Part shown: positions 50,901 to 59,876 of the stretch, piece after piece
Layout: each line of letters opens with the position of its first letter
Position numbering within the stretch: the first letter of the stretch is position 1
Assembly (NCBI GenBank): GCA_963781955.1
Contig: CAWAHU010000001.1
Coordinates: 1,054,001 to 1,118,000, forward strand
Length of the DNA stretch: 64,000 bases
Source: Bog-473 sp963781955
Lineage (GTDB): Bacteria > Actinomycetota > Acidimicrobiia > Acidimicrobiales > RAAP-2
Direction: 5' to 3'
Program-made: the position numbers and the translations under genes
Notes under the pieces: model-generated
The model's database searches: none
The model's input: only the letters and a program-made list of their open reading frames with translations
Told to the model about the DNA's origin: nothing

Positions 50901-51727
50901 GCGGCGTGGCGCGCGGCACCGAGGCGCCCGATCCCGAGGTGCCCGTGCGCGGGTCGTTCCGGGGGCTGAGCGACCTCCCGCTGGTGGCGCACCAGCTCCG
51001 CTTTGAGCAGCTGTCGTTCTGGCTGAACCCGGTCGGGGCGCTCATCACCATCGTCTTCTCCGTGGTGTTCGTCGTCATCTTCCTGTCCACTTCGGGCCAC
51101 GCCACGGCTGAGTCCCTGCGCGCCATCAACCTGGGCCAGTACTACCTGCCCGCCTTCGCGGCGTACGGGGTGATGGCCGCCTGCTTCAACATCCTCGCCA
51201 TCACCTTGGTCAACCGGCGCGAGATGGGGTTGCTCAAGCGGTTGCGCCTGAGCCCCCTCCCGACCTGGATCCTGCTGGTGGCCATCTTCGTCAGTTCGGT
51301 GATCGTGGCCTGCATCCAGATCGTGCTGCTGCTCCTGGTCGGCCGTCTGGGCTACTGGCATCCACGGTCCGCACGACCCGGCCGCCTTCGCCCTCGTGCT
51401 GGTGGTCGGGATGCTGACCTTCACCGCGCTCGGCGTGGGGTGAGCACCCTGGTGCCCAACGCGGACGCCGCTGGTCCGGTCGTCAGCCTGGGCTTCTTCA
51501 TCCTCATCGCGCTCTCGGGCCTCTACTTCCCGGTCAAGGCCGGCAGCGGCCTGGCCACCTTCACCGACTTCTTCCCCGTCCGGCACCTGATCCTCGCCTC
51601 GGTGGACACCTTCAACGGGATCCCCGGTACCTCGCCGTGGAACGACGTGGGCGTCATGCTGCTCTGGGGCGCCGCCGGCGTGCTCGTGGCCCTACGCCGC
51701 TGGGACTGGTCGCCCAAGCGGGGATGA
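50897..51727 (+). CDS. ABC-2 type permease with a compensated double frameshift
   Basis: A 276-residue open frame from GTG 50897 (GTGA overlap). The ABC-2 helices before residue 150 (PVGALITIVFSVVFVVIFLS, REMGLLKRLRLSPLPTWILL) and after 182 (GPVVSLGFFILIALSGLYFP, DFFPVRHLILASVDTFNG) are normal. Between 51356 and 51440 the frame reads an Arg-rich HPRSARPGRLRPRAGGRDAD, while the next frame gives the expected membrane helix AAFALVLVVGMLTFTALGVG. One extra base near 51356 and one missing G near 51440 explain this. Either both are sequence errors or the protein has lost a helix. Confidence 0.75.
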   Translation: MSGVARGTEAPDPEVPVRGSFRGLSDLPLVAHQLRFEQLSFWLNPVGALITIVFSVVFVVIFLSTSGHATAESLRAINLGQYYLPAFAAYGVMAACFNILAITLVNRREMGLLKRLRLSPLPTWILLVAIFVSSVIVACIQIVLLLLVGRLGYWHPRSARPGRLRPRAGGRDADLHRARRGVSTLVPNADAAGPVVSLGFFILIALSGLYFPVKAGSGLATFTDFFPVRHLILASVDTFNGIPGTSPWNDVGVMLLWGAAGVLVALRRWDWSPKRG

Positions 51728-51767
51728 GCTCCGGGCACGGTACGCGCCGAGCGGCTAGAAGAGGGCG

Positions 51768-53345
51768 GTGAGCTCCGACAGCCCGCGGCCCGCGCCCTAT
51801 CGCCTCGCCCCCTACGCGGCCTCGGACCCCGACCGGCCTGCCGTCATCACCGCGTCGGGCGCACGCGTGACCTTCGGCGACCTCGAGGCGCGCTCGTGCC
51901 GGTTGGCCCAGGCCCTCTTCGCGCGGGGGCTGCGGCCGGGCGACCACGTGGCCGTGCTTCTCCCCAACGAGGAGCGGACGTACGAGGTGGTGTTCGGGCT
52001 GCAGCGCTCGGGTCTGTACTACACGATGGTCAACACCCACCTGGCGCCCGAGGAGGCCGCCTACATCGTCGTCGACTGCGGCGCCCGCACCCTCATCACC
52101 TCGGCCTCGCTGGCCCCGCTGGCCGAGGCCATCGTCGCGCTGACGCCCGCCGTGGAGCTGCGCCTCCTCGCCGGCGACGCCGAGCTGCCGGGCCACAGCT
52201 CCTACGACGAGTTCGTCGCCGGCTTCCCGGCCGAGCCGCTGCCCGAGGAGCTCGAGGGGTTCCCGATGCTCTACTCGTCGGGCACGACGGGGCACCCCAA
52301 GGGGATCCGCCGCCCGCTGACGGGCGAGCCCTTCGGCGCCTCGGCCACCCTGGTGCCGATGCTCGAGCGCATCATGGGCTTCACCGCCGGCGACGTCTAC
52401 CTGTGCCCGGCTCCCCTGTACCACTCGGCCCCGCTCGTGTGGTCGACCACGGTGCAGCGGATGGGTGGCACGGTCGTCCTCATGGAGCGGTTCGATCCCG
52501 AGACGTGCCTGGGGCTCATCGAGCAGCACCGGGTCACCCACGCCCAGTTCGTCCCCACCATGTTCGTCCGCATGCTCAAGCTGCCCGAGGAGGTGCGGGC
52601 GCGCTACGACGTCTCCTCCCTGCGTTCGGTGGTGCACGCGGCGGCGCCCTGCGCCCCCGAGGTCAAGCGGCGGATGATCGAGTGGTGGGGGCCGATCATC
52701 CACGAGTACTACTCGGGCACCGAAGGGATGGGCATGACCTGGATCACCTCGGCGGAGGCCCTCACCCACCCGGGCTCGGTGGGGCGCTCCATCTGGGGCG
52801 ACGTGCACGTCTGCGGCGACGACGGCGAAGAGGTGCCGGCCGGCCAGGACGGCGTCGTCTACTTCGCCGGGCGCGCCGGCGTGACCTTCGAGTACAACCA
52901 CGACCCCGAGAAGACGCGCCAGACCTTCAACGACAAGGGGTGGGCCACCTTGTGGGACGTCGGCCACGTCGACGACGAGGGCTATCTCTACCTGACCGAC
53001 CGGAAGCTGTTCATGATCGTCTCGGGCGGCGTGAACATCTACCCCCAGGAGATCGAGGACGTCCTCGTGCTGCACCCGGCGGTGGCCGACGTCGCCGTCT
53101 TCGGCGTTCCCGAGCCCGAGATGGGCGAAGAGGTCAAGGCCGTCGTGCAGCCCGCTCCCGGTGCCGTCCCCGGCCCCGACCTCGCGGCGGAGATCCTCTC
53201 CTTCTGCCGCGACCACCTCTCGCACTACAAGTGCCCGCGCACGGTCGACTTCACCGACGAGCTGCCGCGGGGCGAGAACGGGAAGCTCTACAAGAAGGCG
53301 CTGCGCGACGCCTACTGGGCCAGCTCGGCCCCCAGCACCGGCTGA
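51768..53345 (+). CDS. Acyl-CoA synthetase (AMP-forming, FadD-like)
   Basis: A 525-residue ANL-superfamily enzyme. The phosphate loop is LYSSGTTGHPKGIRRPL (residue about 168). EYYSGTEGMGMTWI and YLYLTDRKLFMIVSGGVNIY (hinge, ATP ribose Asp) follow, and the catalytic Lys lies in LPRGENGKLYKKALRD (about 504). It activates a carboxylic acid to its CoA thioester. The preference for MGMTW in motif A5 is common in actinobacterial FadDs for medium-chain or cyclic acids, but the substrate is open. The start is GTG 51768. Confidence 0.9.
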   Translation: MSSDSPRPAPYRLAPYAASDPDRPAVITASGARVTFGDLEARSCRLAQALFARGLRPGDHVAVLLPNEERTYEVVFGLQRSGLYYTMVNTHLAPEEAAYIVVDCGARTLITSASLAPLAEAIVALTPAVELRLLAGDAELPGHSSYDEFVAGFPAEPLPEELEGFPMLYSSGTTGHPKGIRRPLTGEPFGASATLVPMLERIMGFTAGDVYLCPAPLYHSAPLVWSTTVQRMGGTVVLMERFDPETCLGLIEQHRVTHAQFVPTMFVRMLKLPEEVRARYDVSSLRSVVHAAAPCAPEVKRRMIEWWGPIIHEYYSGTEGMGMTWITSAEALTHPGSVGRSIWGDVHVCGDDGEEVPAGQDGVVYFAGRAGVTFEYNHDPEKTRQTFNDKGWATLWDVGHVDDEGYLYLTDRKLFMIVSGGVNIYPQEIEDVLVLHPAVADVAVFGVPEPEMGEEVKAVVQPAPGAVPGPDLAAEILSFCRDHLSHYKCPRTVDFTDELPRGENGKLYKKALRDAYWASSAPSTG

Positions 53346-54640
53346 AGGTCCGGCGGCGGGGTCACGTCGGCGTACCAGGCCAGGACCAGCGCCACCGCGG
53401 CGCCGAAGAGCAGCACGTCGGTGATGCCCACGGCGGCCACCACCGGGCCGATGAGCAGGTTGCCCACGCCGACCGTCCCCCCGAAGCCCATCATCCACAG
53501 GGCCATGACGCGACCCCGGACGTTCTCGTGCACGCGAGCCTGCAGCGTGGTGTTCAGCGCGGTGACGAAGGCGAAGTAGAACGCGCCGAGGACAGCCACG
53601 TTGACATCCGCCGGCAACGGGTTGCGCTCGAGCGCGAACCCGGCCAGGGCCACGGCGTAGCCGAGCAGGCAGACGCGGACCAGGAGCGGCTTGGAGACGC
53701 GGACGAAGACGGTGCCGATGGAGAGGGCGCCGAGCAGGGCGCCGATACCGAAGCAGGCGTAGAGGATGCCGTACTGGGCCCCCTTGGACAGGTCGATCCC
53801 CAGGTTGTGCGCGGCCACGACCGGCATCTGGCCCACGAAGGCGAGCGCCAAGAGCGAGAAGGTGAACACGGTGAGGAGGCACCGGCCGACCACCCGGTCG
53901 TGCCGGGCCACGGTGAGGCCGGCCGTGAGCTCGCGCCAACGGCTGGCTCGGACCTTGGGCTGGGGGACCGGGGGCAGGGTGACCATCAGCAGGGCGCCCA
54001 CGACGAAGAGGTACGTGAGCGCGTTGAGGCCGAACACCCACGAGGGCCCGACGAGCGAGTAGAGGATCGCGCCGATGACGGGACCGACGACCCGTGACCC
54101 GTTCATCTGGGCGGAGTTGAGCGAGATGGCGCCCGGCAGGTCCTCGCGGCCCACCAGCCCGGGCAGGATGGCCGAGTACGCCGGGCCGAACATGGCGCTT
54201 CCCACGCCGACCATGAGCACCATGAGCACGAGCAACACGTGCGAGGGCTGCGGGGAGAGCACGACCAGGGCCAGCGCGAACGAGAACACGAGCTGCTCGA
54301 GGGAGAGGATGATCAAGAAGCGCCGCCGGTCGACCCGGTCCGCCATGAGCCCGCCCACCATGGGCAGCACGAGGGTCGGCGCGAACTGGGCGAAGATCAG
54401 GACGCCGACGAAGGTGCTCGAGTGGGTGAGGTCGTAGCCGTAGGCGCCGAGGACGACGTTCTGCATCCAGGTGCCGACGTTGGACGCGAAGGCCCCGAGG
54501 AAGACGATACGGAAGGTCCGGTGCGACAGGGCCGCCATGGCCGTGCCCCGGCGGGCCGGGATCGGGCTGTCGCCGTCGACGACGGCGTCCTCGATCTCCT
54601 CGATGGAGACGAAGTCGTCGTCGGCGGGGGCGTCGGGCAC
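53312..54640 (-). CDS. MFS exporter (MFS_3/EntS-like)
   Basis: The 442-residue protein has 12 helices. An acidic N-terminal leader (DDDFVSIEEIEDAVVDGD) precedes RTFRIVFLGAFASNVGTWMQ and the motif A variant GGLMADRVDRRRFLIILSLE. ARVHENVRGRVMALWMMGFG is the characteristic loop of the EntS/TIGR00900-like group. The start is GTG 54640. The last 34 bases overlap the convergent acyl-CoA synthetase gene. Export of a small molecule is likely; the substrate is unknown. Confidence 0.88.
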   Translation of the reverse strand: MPDAPADDDFVSIEEIEDAVVDGDSPIPARRGTAMAALSHRTFRIVFLGAFASNVGTWMQNVVLGAYGYDLTHSSTFVGVLIFAQFAPTLVLPMVGGLMADRVDRRRFLIILSLEQLVFSFALALVVLSPQPSHVLLVLMVLMVGVGSAMFGPAYSAILPGLVGREDLPGAISLNSAQMNGSRVVGPVIGAILYSLVGPSWVFGLNALTYLFVVGALLMVTLPPVPQPKVRASRWRELTAGLTVARHDRVVGRCLLTVFTFSLLALAFVGQMPVVAAHNLGIDLSKGAQYGILYACFGIGALLGALSIGTVFVRVSKPLLVRVCLLGYAVALAGFALERNPLPADVNVAVLGAFYFAFVTALNTTLQARVHENVRGRVMALWMMGFGGTVGVGNLLIGPVVAAVGITDVLLFGAAVALVLAWYADVTPPPDLQPVLGAELAQ

Positions 54641-54681
54641 GCGCCCAATGGTACGGGGCCACCCCGGCCCCGCATCCGGGC

Positions 54682-56160
54682 TCACTCGATGGCGGAGAGC
54701 CTGGTGTCGGCCAGCGGCCCGCTCTTGCGCACCGCGGCGACCACCACGGTCAGGCCGGCCACGCCGGCCAGGGAGAGGCTGGTCAGGCTGAAGGCGTGCG
54801 CGGCGGCCGACGTGGACCCGCCGCTCCCGCCGTTTCCGGCGAAGACGGACGCGGTGACGGCCAGACCGAGGGCCGTGCCCATACCGCGGGTCGTGTTGAG
54901 GATGCCCGACGCCATGCCCGCCTGGTCGTCGGGTGCGGCGCCCATGATTGAGGCATTGTTGGGCGAGGTGAACAGCCCGAGCCCGATCCCGACGGCGGCG
55001 ATGAGGAGGACCAGGACCGGCGGCGGCGGACGGAACAGCCCCATGGCCAGGAGAGCCAGGCCGACGAGGGTCATGCCCGCCACGGTGAGGGGCCGAGCCC
55101 CCAGCCGGTCCGCCCACCTTCCGGCCACCGGTGCGACGACGGCGAAGGCCAGCGGCATGGCCATGAGGTCGAGGCCGGAGTGCGCCGTCCCGTAGCCCAG
55201 GGCACGCTCGAGGTAGAAGGGCACCAAGAGGAGCACCCCGAACATCACCAGGTACGAGCCGAGACCGCTGGTGATGCCGAGCGAGAACCGGGCCCGGCGG
55301 AACAGCGCCAGGTCCATCATGGGCTCGGCCACCAGGTCCTCGCGGAACAAGAACGCCGTGCCCAGCACGATGGCCGCGACGAAGAGCCCGAGGATCACCG
55401 GTGAGCCCCAGCCCAGCTGGCCCCCGAACGAGATGGCCGAGAGGAGCGCCACGACGGCCGGGAAGAAGAGCGCCAGCCCGAGCCAGTCGAAGGGTGCCCG
55501 GGCGGCCAGCTCGCGACTGCGGGGAACGAGGAGCACGGCGGCCACGGCGCCGACGACGCCGAACGGCACGTTGACCAAGAAGATGAGGCGCCACCCGCCT
55601 GCGGACAGCAACAGCCCGCCGACGCTGGGGCCCAGGGCCAGGCCGAGTGCCTGGGCCGTCCCCTGGACGCCGATGGCGCGGCCGAGAGCGCGGCCCGGGA
55701 CGACGAGCATGATGATGGCCAGGCTGTTGGCCTGGAGCATCGCCGCGCCGAGGGCCTGGACGGCCCGGAACGCGCACAGGGCCCCGAGGCCCGGAGCGAG
55801 CCCGCAGAGCAGCGAGGCCAGGGTGAAGACCACGAATCCGTAGACGTAGATCAGCTTGCGGCCCCACATGTCGGAGAACCGGCCGACGGCGGTGACGGTG
55901 GCCACCAGGACGAGCAGGTAGGAGAGGCCCACCCAGGCGACCTCGCCGACCGTGGCGTCGAAGGTGCGCTGCAGCGTGGGGAGCGCGACGGTCACGATGG
56001 AGGCGTCGAGCTGCCCCATGAAGGCGCCGACGCACACGGCGGCCACGGCGAACCAGTGCGCGTCCTCGCGCTCGCGGATGGCTTGGGGCCGGCGGGGTTC
56101 GACGATGAGCCGGTCCCAGACCAGCGTCCACGGGCGAGCCGTCCCGGGCTCGTCGGTCAC
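54682..56160 (-). CDS. DHA2-family (14-helix) MFS exporter
   Basis: A 492-residue protein. AFMGQLDASIVTVALPTLQR, FSDMWGRKLIYVYGFVVFTL (motif A), RAVQALGAAMLQANSLAIIM and LGPSVGGLLLSAGGWRLIFL (motif C) define a drug:H+ antiporter of the EmrB/QacA type. Loop GWGSPVILGLF and the second motif A copy (GRWADRLGARPLTVAGMTLV) complete it. The start is GTG 56160 after an open but dissimilar stretch. It lies directly upstream of the other exporter on the same strand, so the two may be co-transcribed. Confidence 0.88.
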   Translation of the reverse strand: MTDEPGTARPWTLVWDRLIVEPRRPQAIREREDAHWFAVAAVCVGAFMGQLDASIVTVALPTLQRTFDATVGEVAWVGLSYLLVLVATVTAVGRFSDMWGRKLIYVYGFVVFTLASLLCGLAPGLGALCAFRAVQALGAAMLQANSLAIIMLVVPGRALGRAIGVQGTAQALGLALGPSVGGLLLSAGGWRLIFLVNVPFGVVGAVAAVLLVPRSRELAARAPFDWLGLALFFPAVVALLSAISFGGQLGWGSPVILGLFVAAIVLGTAFLFREDLVAEPMMDLALFRRARFSLGITSGLGSYLVMFGVLLLVPFYLERALGYGTAHSGLDLMAMPLAFAVVAPVAGRWADRLGARPLTVAGMTLVGLALLAMGLFRPPPPVLVLLIAAVGIGLGLFTSPNNASIMGAAPDDQAGMASGILNTTRGMGTALGLAVTASVFAGNGGSGGSTSAAAHAFSLTSLSLAGVAGLTVVVAAVRKSGPLADTRLSAIE

Positions 56161-56206
56161 GCGGCTGCGCCGGGCCGGTCTTCCCGGGACCTGCCGGCCG
56201 GTCCCA

Positions 56207-56866
56207 TCACCCCGGCCAGAGCGGCTCGGGCACCTCGAAGCCGACGGCGCCACCCCAGACGTTGCGGTACGAGACCTCGTGGACGGGGCGCCGGGACCCG
56301 ACGCCCCAGGTCCCCGTGGGGTAACCGAAGCTCACCGTGCCCGACAGCACCCAGCCCTCGTCGGTCGGGACGCCGAGGATCTCGAGGGTCTCGTCGGGGT
56401 GGAAGAACTGCAGCAGCGCGGTCAGGCAGCTGCCGACGCCCTCGGCCCTCGCCGCCAGCATGGCGCTCCACACGGCGGGGTAGATGGAGCCCCCCGTCGG
56501 GTCGTACTGGCTGAAGGGGAACAGGAACAGCGGCACCTTCTCGAAATTGTCGGCCAGCCACTGCGCCGAGCGCTGCACCTTGAGCATCTGGATCGACTCG
56601 GGTGCGTCGGGGTCGGCGCGCGCCGCGTCGAGCTGGGCCTTGTAGACGCTCTTCCACAGCTCACCCATGGCGTGCTGGTAGAGCGGCGCCAGCGCGGCCT
56701 TCTTGGCCGGGTCGTCGAGCAGCAGGAAGCGCCAGTTCTGTTGGTTGCCACCCGAGGGGGCCCGGACGGCGGCGTCGAGGATGCGGGCCTGGACGTCGAG
56801 GGGGATCGGGTCGGGCCTCACCCTGCGCATGGCGCGGGTCGTGTACAGGGCTTCGTGGAGTTCCAT
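56207..56866 (-). CDS. Nitroreductase-family FMN enzyme
   Basis: The 219-residue protein has the FMN-binding start ALYTTRAMRRVRPDPIPLDV and the RAPSGGNQQNWRFLLLDD loop. SAMLAARAEGVGSCLTALLQ is the re-face FMN site, and LSGTVSFGYPTG the nucleobase contact. These enzymes reduce nitroaromatics or quinones using NAD(P)H, and actinobacterial relatives may do dehalogenation or F420-independent reductions. It sits upstream of the DHA2 gene on the same strand, 46 bases away. Confidence 0.85.
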   Translation of the reverse strand: MELHEALYTTRAMRRVRPDPIPLDVQARILDAAVRAPSGGNQQNWRFLLLDDPAKKAALAPLYQHAMGELWKSVYKAQLDAARADPDAPESIQMLKVQRSAQWLADNFEKVPLFLFPFSQYDPTGGSIYPAVWSAMLAARAEGVGSCLTALLQFFHPDETLEILGVPTDEGWVLSGTVSFGYPTGTWGVGSRRPVHEVSYRNVWGGAVGFEVPEPLWPG

Positions 56867-56923
56867 ATGCCGGGCACCTTACGCGGCGATCACCCCGGCG
56901 GCGGGGGCCGAACCCGAGGAATC

Positions 56924-57713
56924 TCAGTGGTTTGGCGCGAGAGGTGTGGTCAGCCCACCGCCGCCAGGCAGATGTCGGGGTTGTTGCGCGAAGTCCTGTC
57001 CGAGACGGTAGGAGGGGCTGTAGGAGCCAGGTGGGCTGATCCAGACGTGGCCGGCCGCGTCGTACTCGATCACGTAGTTGGCGGTGCTGGGCGGAGCGTG
57101 CAGGTAGGGCCCGCGCCGAGCCGGAGGTGAGCGGGCCGTAGTTCGACGCATACGTCGACGCACTCCAGGTCGAGGGCGGCGTCGGGTAGGCCCCGTGCTC
57201 TGCTTCATAGGTGGTGAGTGCCAGGCCGACGCTCTGGCCATCGGCTTGGCACGCGGCGACCTCGGCTGACGACGGCGTGCGGCCGAGCGGCGGGTTGGCC
57301 GCGGTGGTGGAGGTCGAGCCTGTTGCCGACGACGACGGCGCACTCGTCGCGGGCGCGGTGCTCGAGCGGTTGGACGATCCGGTCGACGCCACCACGAGGA
57401 TCACGGCCACGATCGCCGCGACGACGCAGAGGGCGGCGGCGGCGAGCCAGCGCCTCGACGTCGACCGCCGAACGCCGGACGCCGTGGCGGGTTGCGGCCC
57501 GGAGCCCCCGGGTGCGGCCGCGGGGCCCATGGCCGACGCGCTGCCGGTGGGGGGCGCCAGGTCGGTCCACCGTCCGCCGGCCCAGAGGCGACGCGCCGTC
57601 CAGCGCTCACCGTCCCAGAAGAGCTGCTCGTTCACGTTGCCCCGGGACGGGTACCACCCCGGCGGCTTCGCTGTTCCCGGCGGCGGCGGAACCGGCACGC
57701 CTTCATCGGTCAC
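56924..57713 (-). pseudogene. DUF2510 membrane protein with a frameshift
   Basis: GTG 57713 has GGGGAGG at ideal spacing. GTAKPPGWYPSRGNVNEQLF followed by WDGERWTARRLW is DUF2510. One membrane helix (WLAAAALCVVAAIVAVILVV) and a Ser/Thr-rich linker come next. Then an extracytoplasmic segment resembling pseudopilin-type tails begins (ADGQSVGLALTTYEAEHGAY). Near 57115 the frame changes, and the tail continues as STANYVIEYDAAGHVWISPP to 56924. Joined, it is about 263 residues. Confidence 0.7.
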
Positions 57714-57754
57714 GGCCGCAACCTCCCCATCGCTGCCGAACATGGCGGTGCCGC

Positions 57755-58879
57755 TCAGGCCGAGCTGGCCTCCATGAGGACCTGCAGCCTCTCGACCGCC
57801 TCGATGTACTCCTCGACGATCCCGAGCACCACGTCGCGGGTGCGCCGCACCGACGTCGCCCGTCCGATCACCTGGCCGCACGGGTTGAAGTTCACGTCCC
57901 GGGCCTCCTCGGGGTAGGCGTGGCCGCGCGAGACGCACTCGATGGCCACCATCATCTGCAGCGGCATGCCGAGCGGCTTGGGGTTACCGGGTGCCTCCCA
58001 CGCCTCGGTCCAGTCGTTCTTGAGCAGCCGGCACGGCTTGCCGGTGAACGACCGGGAGCGGACGGTGTCACGGGAGGTCGCCTTGAGGTACGACTCCATC
58101 TGCTTGGGCGGCACGTCGGCCTCTTCGACGGTGAGCCACAGCGACCCGGTCCAGACGCCGGCCGCGCCCATCACCATGGCTGCCGCCATCTGGCGCCCCG
58201 AGCCGATGCCACCGGCAGCGAGCACCGGGGTGGGGGCGACGGCGTCGATGACCTCGGGCCACAGCACGATGGAGCCGACGTCACCGGTGTGGCCGCCGCC
58301 TTCGGAGCCCTGGCAGATGACGATGTCGACCCCGGCGGCCTTGTGGTTCAGCGCGTGCTTGACCGAGCCGGCCAGCGCCGCCATGAGCATGCCGTGGTCG
58401 TGCACCTTGGCGATGACGTCGTCGGGCGGCGTGCCGAGCGCGTTGGCCACCAGCTTGACCTTGGGGTGGCCCAGGATCACCTCCACCAGTGGCGCCGCCG
58501 TGGCGGCGGTCCAGCCGAGCAGCTCCCGGCGCGGGCCACCTTCGATCTCGGGCACCCCGTGGTCAGCCAGGATCTTCTTGGCGAAGGTGCGGTGCTCCTC
58601 GGGGATCATGGCCTTGAGCTCTTCCTCGAGTTTGACCGGGTCGATCTCGCCCATGCCCTCGTACTTGCCCGGGATGACGATGTCGACGCCGTAGGGGTTG
58701 TCGCCCACGTGCTCGTCCAGCCAGTTCAGCTCGACCTCGAGCTCGTCGGCGCTGAAGCCCACGGCCCCGAGCACGCCCATGCCGCCGGCGTTGCTGACCG
58801 CGGCCGCCACATCGCGGCAGTGGGTGAAGGCGAAGATGGGGAACTCGATCCCGAGGCGTTCGCAGAGCTCGTTGTGCAC
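57755..58879 (-). CDS. Nitronate monooxygenase-family flavoprotein
   Basis: The 374-residue protein starts at GTG 58879 with AAGGAGG eight bases upstream. IEFPIFAFTHCRDVAAAVSN, NPYGVDIVIPGKYEGM, KAAGVDIVICQGSEGGGHTG (FMN and active His region) and VLAAGGIGSGRQMAAAMVMG (phosphate site) match the actinobacterial branch that includes mycobacterial Rv1533-like proteins. Members oxidise nitronates or act as flavin reductases in acyl-CoA routes. It is divergent from the enoyl-CoA hydratase gene across a KstR-like site, suggesting joint control and a role in CoA-ester degradation. Confidence 0.88.
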   Translation of the reverse strand: MHNELCERLGIEFPIFAFTHCRDVAAAVSNAGGMGVLGAVGFSADELEVELNWLDEHVGDNPYGVDIVIPGKYEGMGEIDPVKLEEELKAMIPEEHRTFAKKILADHGVPEIEGGPRRELLGWTAATAAPLVEVILGHPKVKLVANALGTPPDDVIAKVHDHGMLMAALAGSVKHALNHKAAGVDIVICQGSEGGGHTGDVGSIVLWPEVIDAVAPTPVLAAGGIGSGRQMAAAMVMGAAGVWTGSLWLTVEEADVPPKQMESYLKATSRDTVRSRSFTGKPCRLLKNDWTEAWEAPGNPKPLGMPLQMMVAIECVSRGHAYPEEARDVNFNPCGQVIGRATSVRRTRDVVLGIVEEYIEAVERLQVLMEASSA

Positions 58880-58980
58880 AGGGAGACCTCCTTGGTCTTC
58901 GGCGCGGCGCGTCGGACGCATGCGCTCGCCGCGGGCGCACCGTGCCCCCACCGGCGGTTGCCGGGCAGGTGCCCGCCAAC

Positions 58981-58994
58981 TAGAACGGATTCTA
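58981..58994. promoter_or_regulatory. KstR-like palindromic box
   Basis: TAGAACGGATTCTA, flanked by AAC and CTT, differs at one position (ATT for GTT) from the KstR consensus TnnAACnnGTTnnA as I recall it from mycobacteria. It lies 40 bases before the hydratase start and about 100 bases before the divergent nitronate monooxygenase start. Confidence 0.5.
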
Positions 58995-59033
58995 CTTTTT
59001 GGCGGGAGACGCTGCTGCAAAGGGAGGCTCGCC

Positions 59034-59876
59034 ATGCCCATTCGTACCGACCCGGTGCTCCCCGAGGAGGACTGGCAACTCCGGCTCGAGCCGCCGACGG
59101 ACGGCTCGGGCATCGGCACGCTGACCCTGTGCTACCCCGAGAAGCTCAACGCATGGTCCTGGGAGGCCACGCGCCAGCTGGGCGTGGTGGCCGACCGGGC
59201 CCGGTTCGACGACACCATCCGCGTCCTGGTCGTCAAGGCCGAGGGGCGCGCCTTCTGCGCCGGCATCGACCTCGGCCTGCCCGAGGACCGGGTCACCGGC
59301 CGCTCGCCCGCCGAGAAGGTGCGCAACTACTACGAGGGCATCCGCTGGGTGCACGAGCGCTTCCGGGTCTTCCACGACCTGCCCCAGCCCATCGTGTGCG
59401 CCGTGCACGGCTACTGCCTCGGGTTCGGGTTCGAGCTGGCGCTCATGTGTGACATCCGGGTGGCGGCCGACGACGCCGTCTTCGCGCTGCCCGAGGCGCA
59501 GGTCGGTGTGTCGGTCGACGCCGGGGGAGACCTGCGCCTGGCCCACGAGGTCGGTGCCGGGTACGCCAAGCTGCTGGCGCTGACGGGCCGGCGCATCGAC
59601 GCAGCCGAGGCCCACCGCCTCGGCCTCCTCCAGCAGGTGACGTCACGCGAGGAGCTGGTCCCCGCGGCGATGGCGATCGCCGCCGAGATCGCGGCCAACG
59701 CGCCGCTGGCGGTCCAGTCGATCAAGCGCACGATCGACGCCTTCGCCTACCGGGGCCTGCACGACGTGATGAAGTTCGAGGCGATGAGCGCATCGGTCGA
59801 GTTCGTGAGCGACGACGCTCCAGCGGGCTACGCCGCGAAGGCCAAGAAGCGGCAGGCCCACTTCGAAGGCAAGTAG
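59034..59876 (+). CDS. Enoyl-CoA hydratase/isomerase (crotonase family)
   Basis: The 280-residue protein starts at ATG 59034 with GGGAGG upstream. Oxyanion-hole segments are GRAFCAGIDLGLPEDR and AVHGYCLGFGFELALMCDIR. The catalytic Glu pair (FGFE and ALPEAQVG) is kept. An unusual VSVDAGGDLRLAHEVGAGYA replaces the common G-x-PGxGGTQRL. The substrate is probably a 2-enoyl-CoA in fatty acid, sterol side-chain or ring degradation. Its stop codon abuts that of the convergent ABC transporter with no spacer. Confidence 0.9.
   Translation: MPIRTDPVLPEEDWQLRLEPPTDGSGIGTLTLCYPEKLNAWSWEATRQLGVVADRARFDDTIRVLVVKAEGRAFCAGIDLGLPEDRVTGRSPAEKVRNYYEGIRWVHERFRVFHDLPQPIVCAVHGYCLGFGFELALMCDIRVAADDAVFALPEAQVGVSVDAGGDLRLAHEVGAGYAKLLALTGRRIDAAEAHRLGLLQQVTSREELVPAAMAIAAEIAANAPLAVQSIKRTIDAFAYRGLHDVMKFEAMSASVEFVSDDAPAGYAAKAKKRQAHFEGK

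Noticed and set aside
51745..51770. KstR-like half-site (CTAGAA) before the acyl-CoA synthetase
   Set aside because: Only one half is present and the other half has no match. Not enough to call a site.
51654..54662. Minus-strand open frame of about 1000 codons
   Set aside because: It is antisense to the acyl-CoA synthetase and ABC permease genes and encodes Arg/Gly/Pro/His-rich sequence without any domain. Such frames arise from high third-position G+C.
53312..56131. Minus-strand frame of about 940 codons
   Set aside because: Only the last 442 codons are a real MFS protein. The rest shadows the second MFS gene in another frame.
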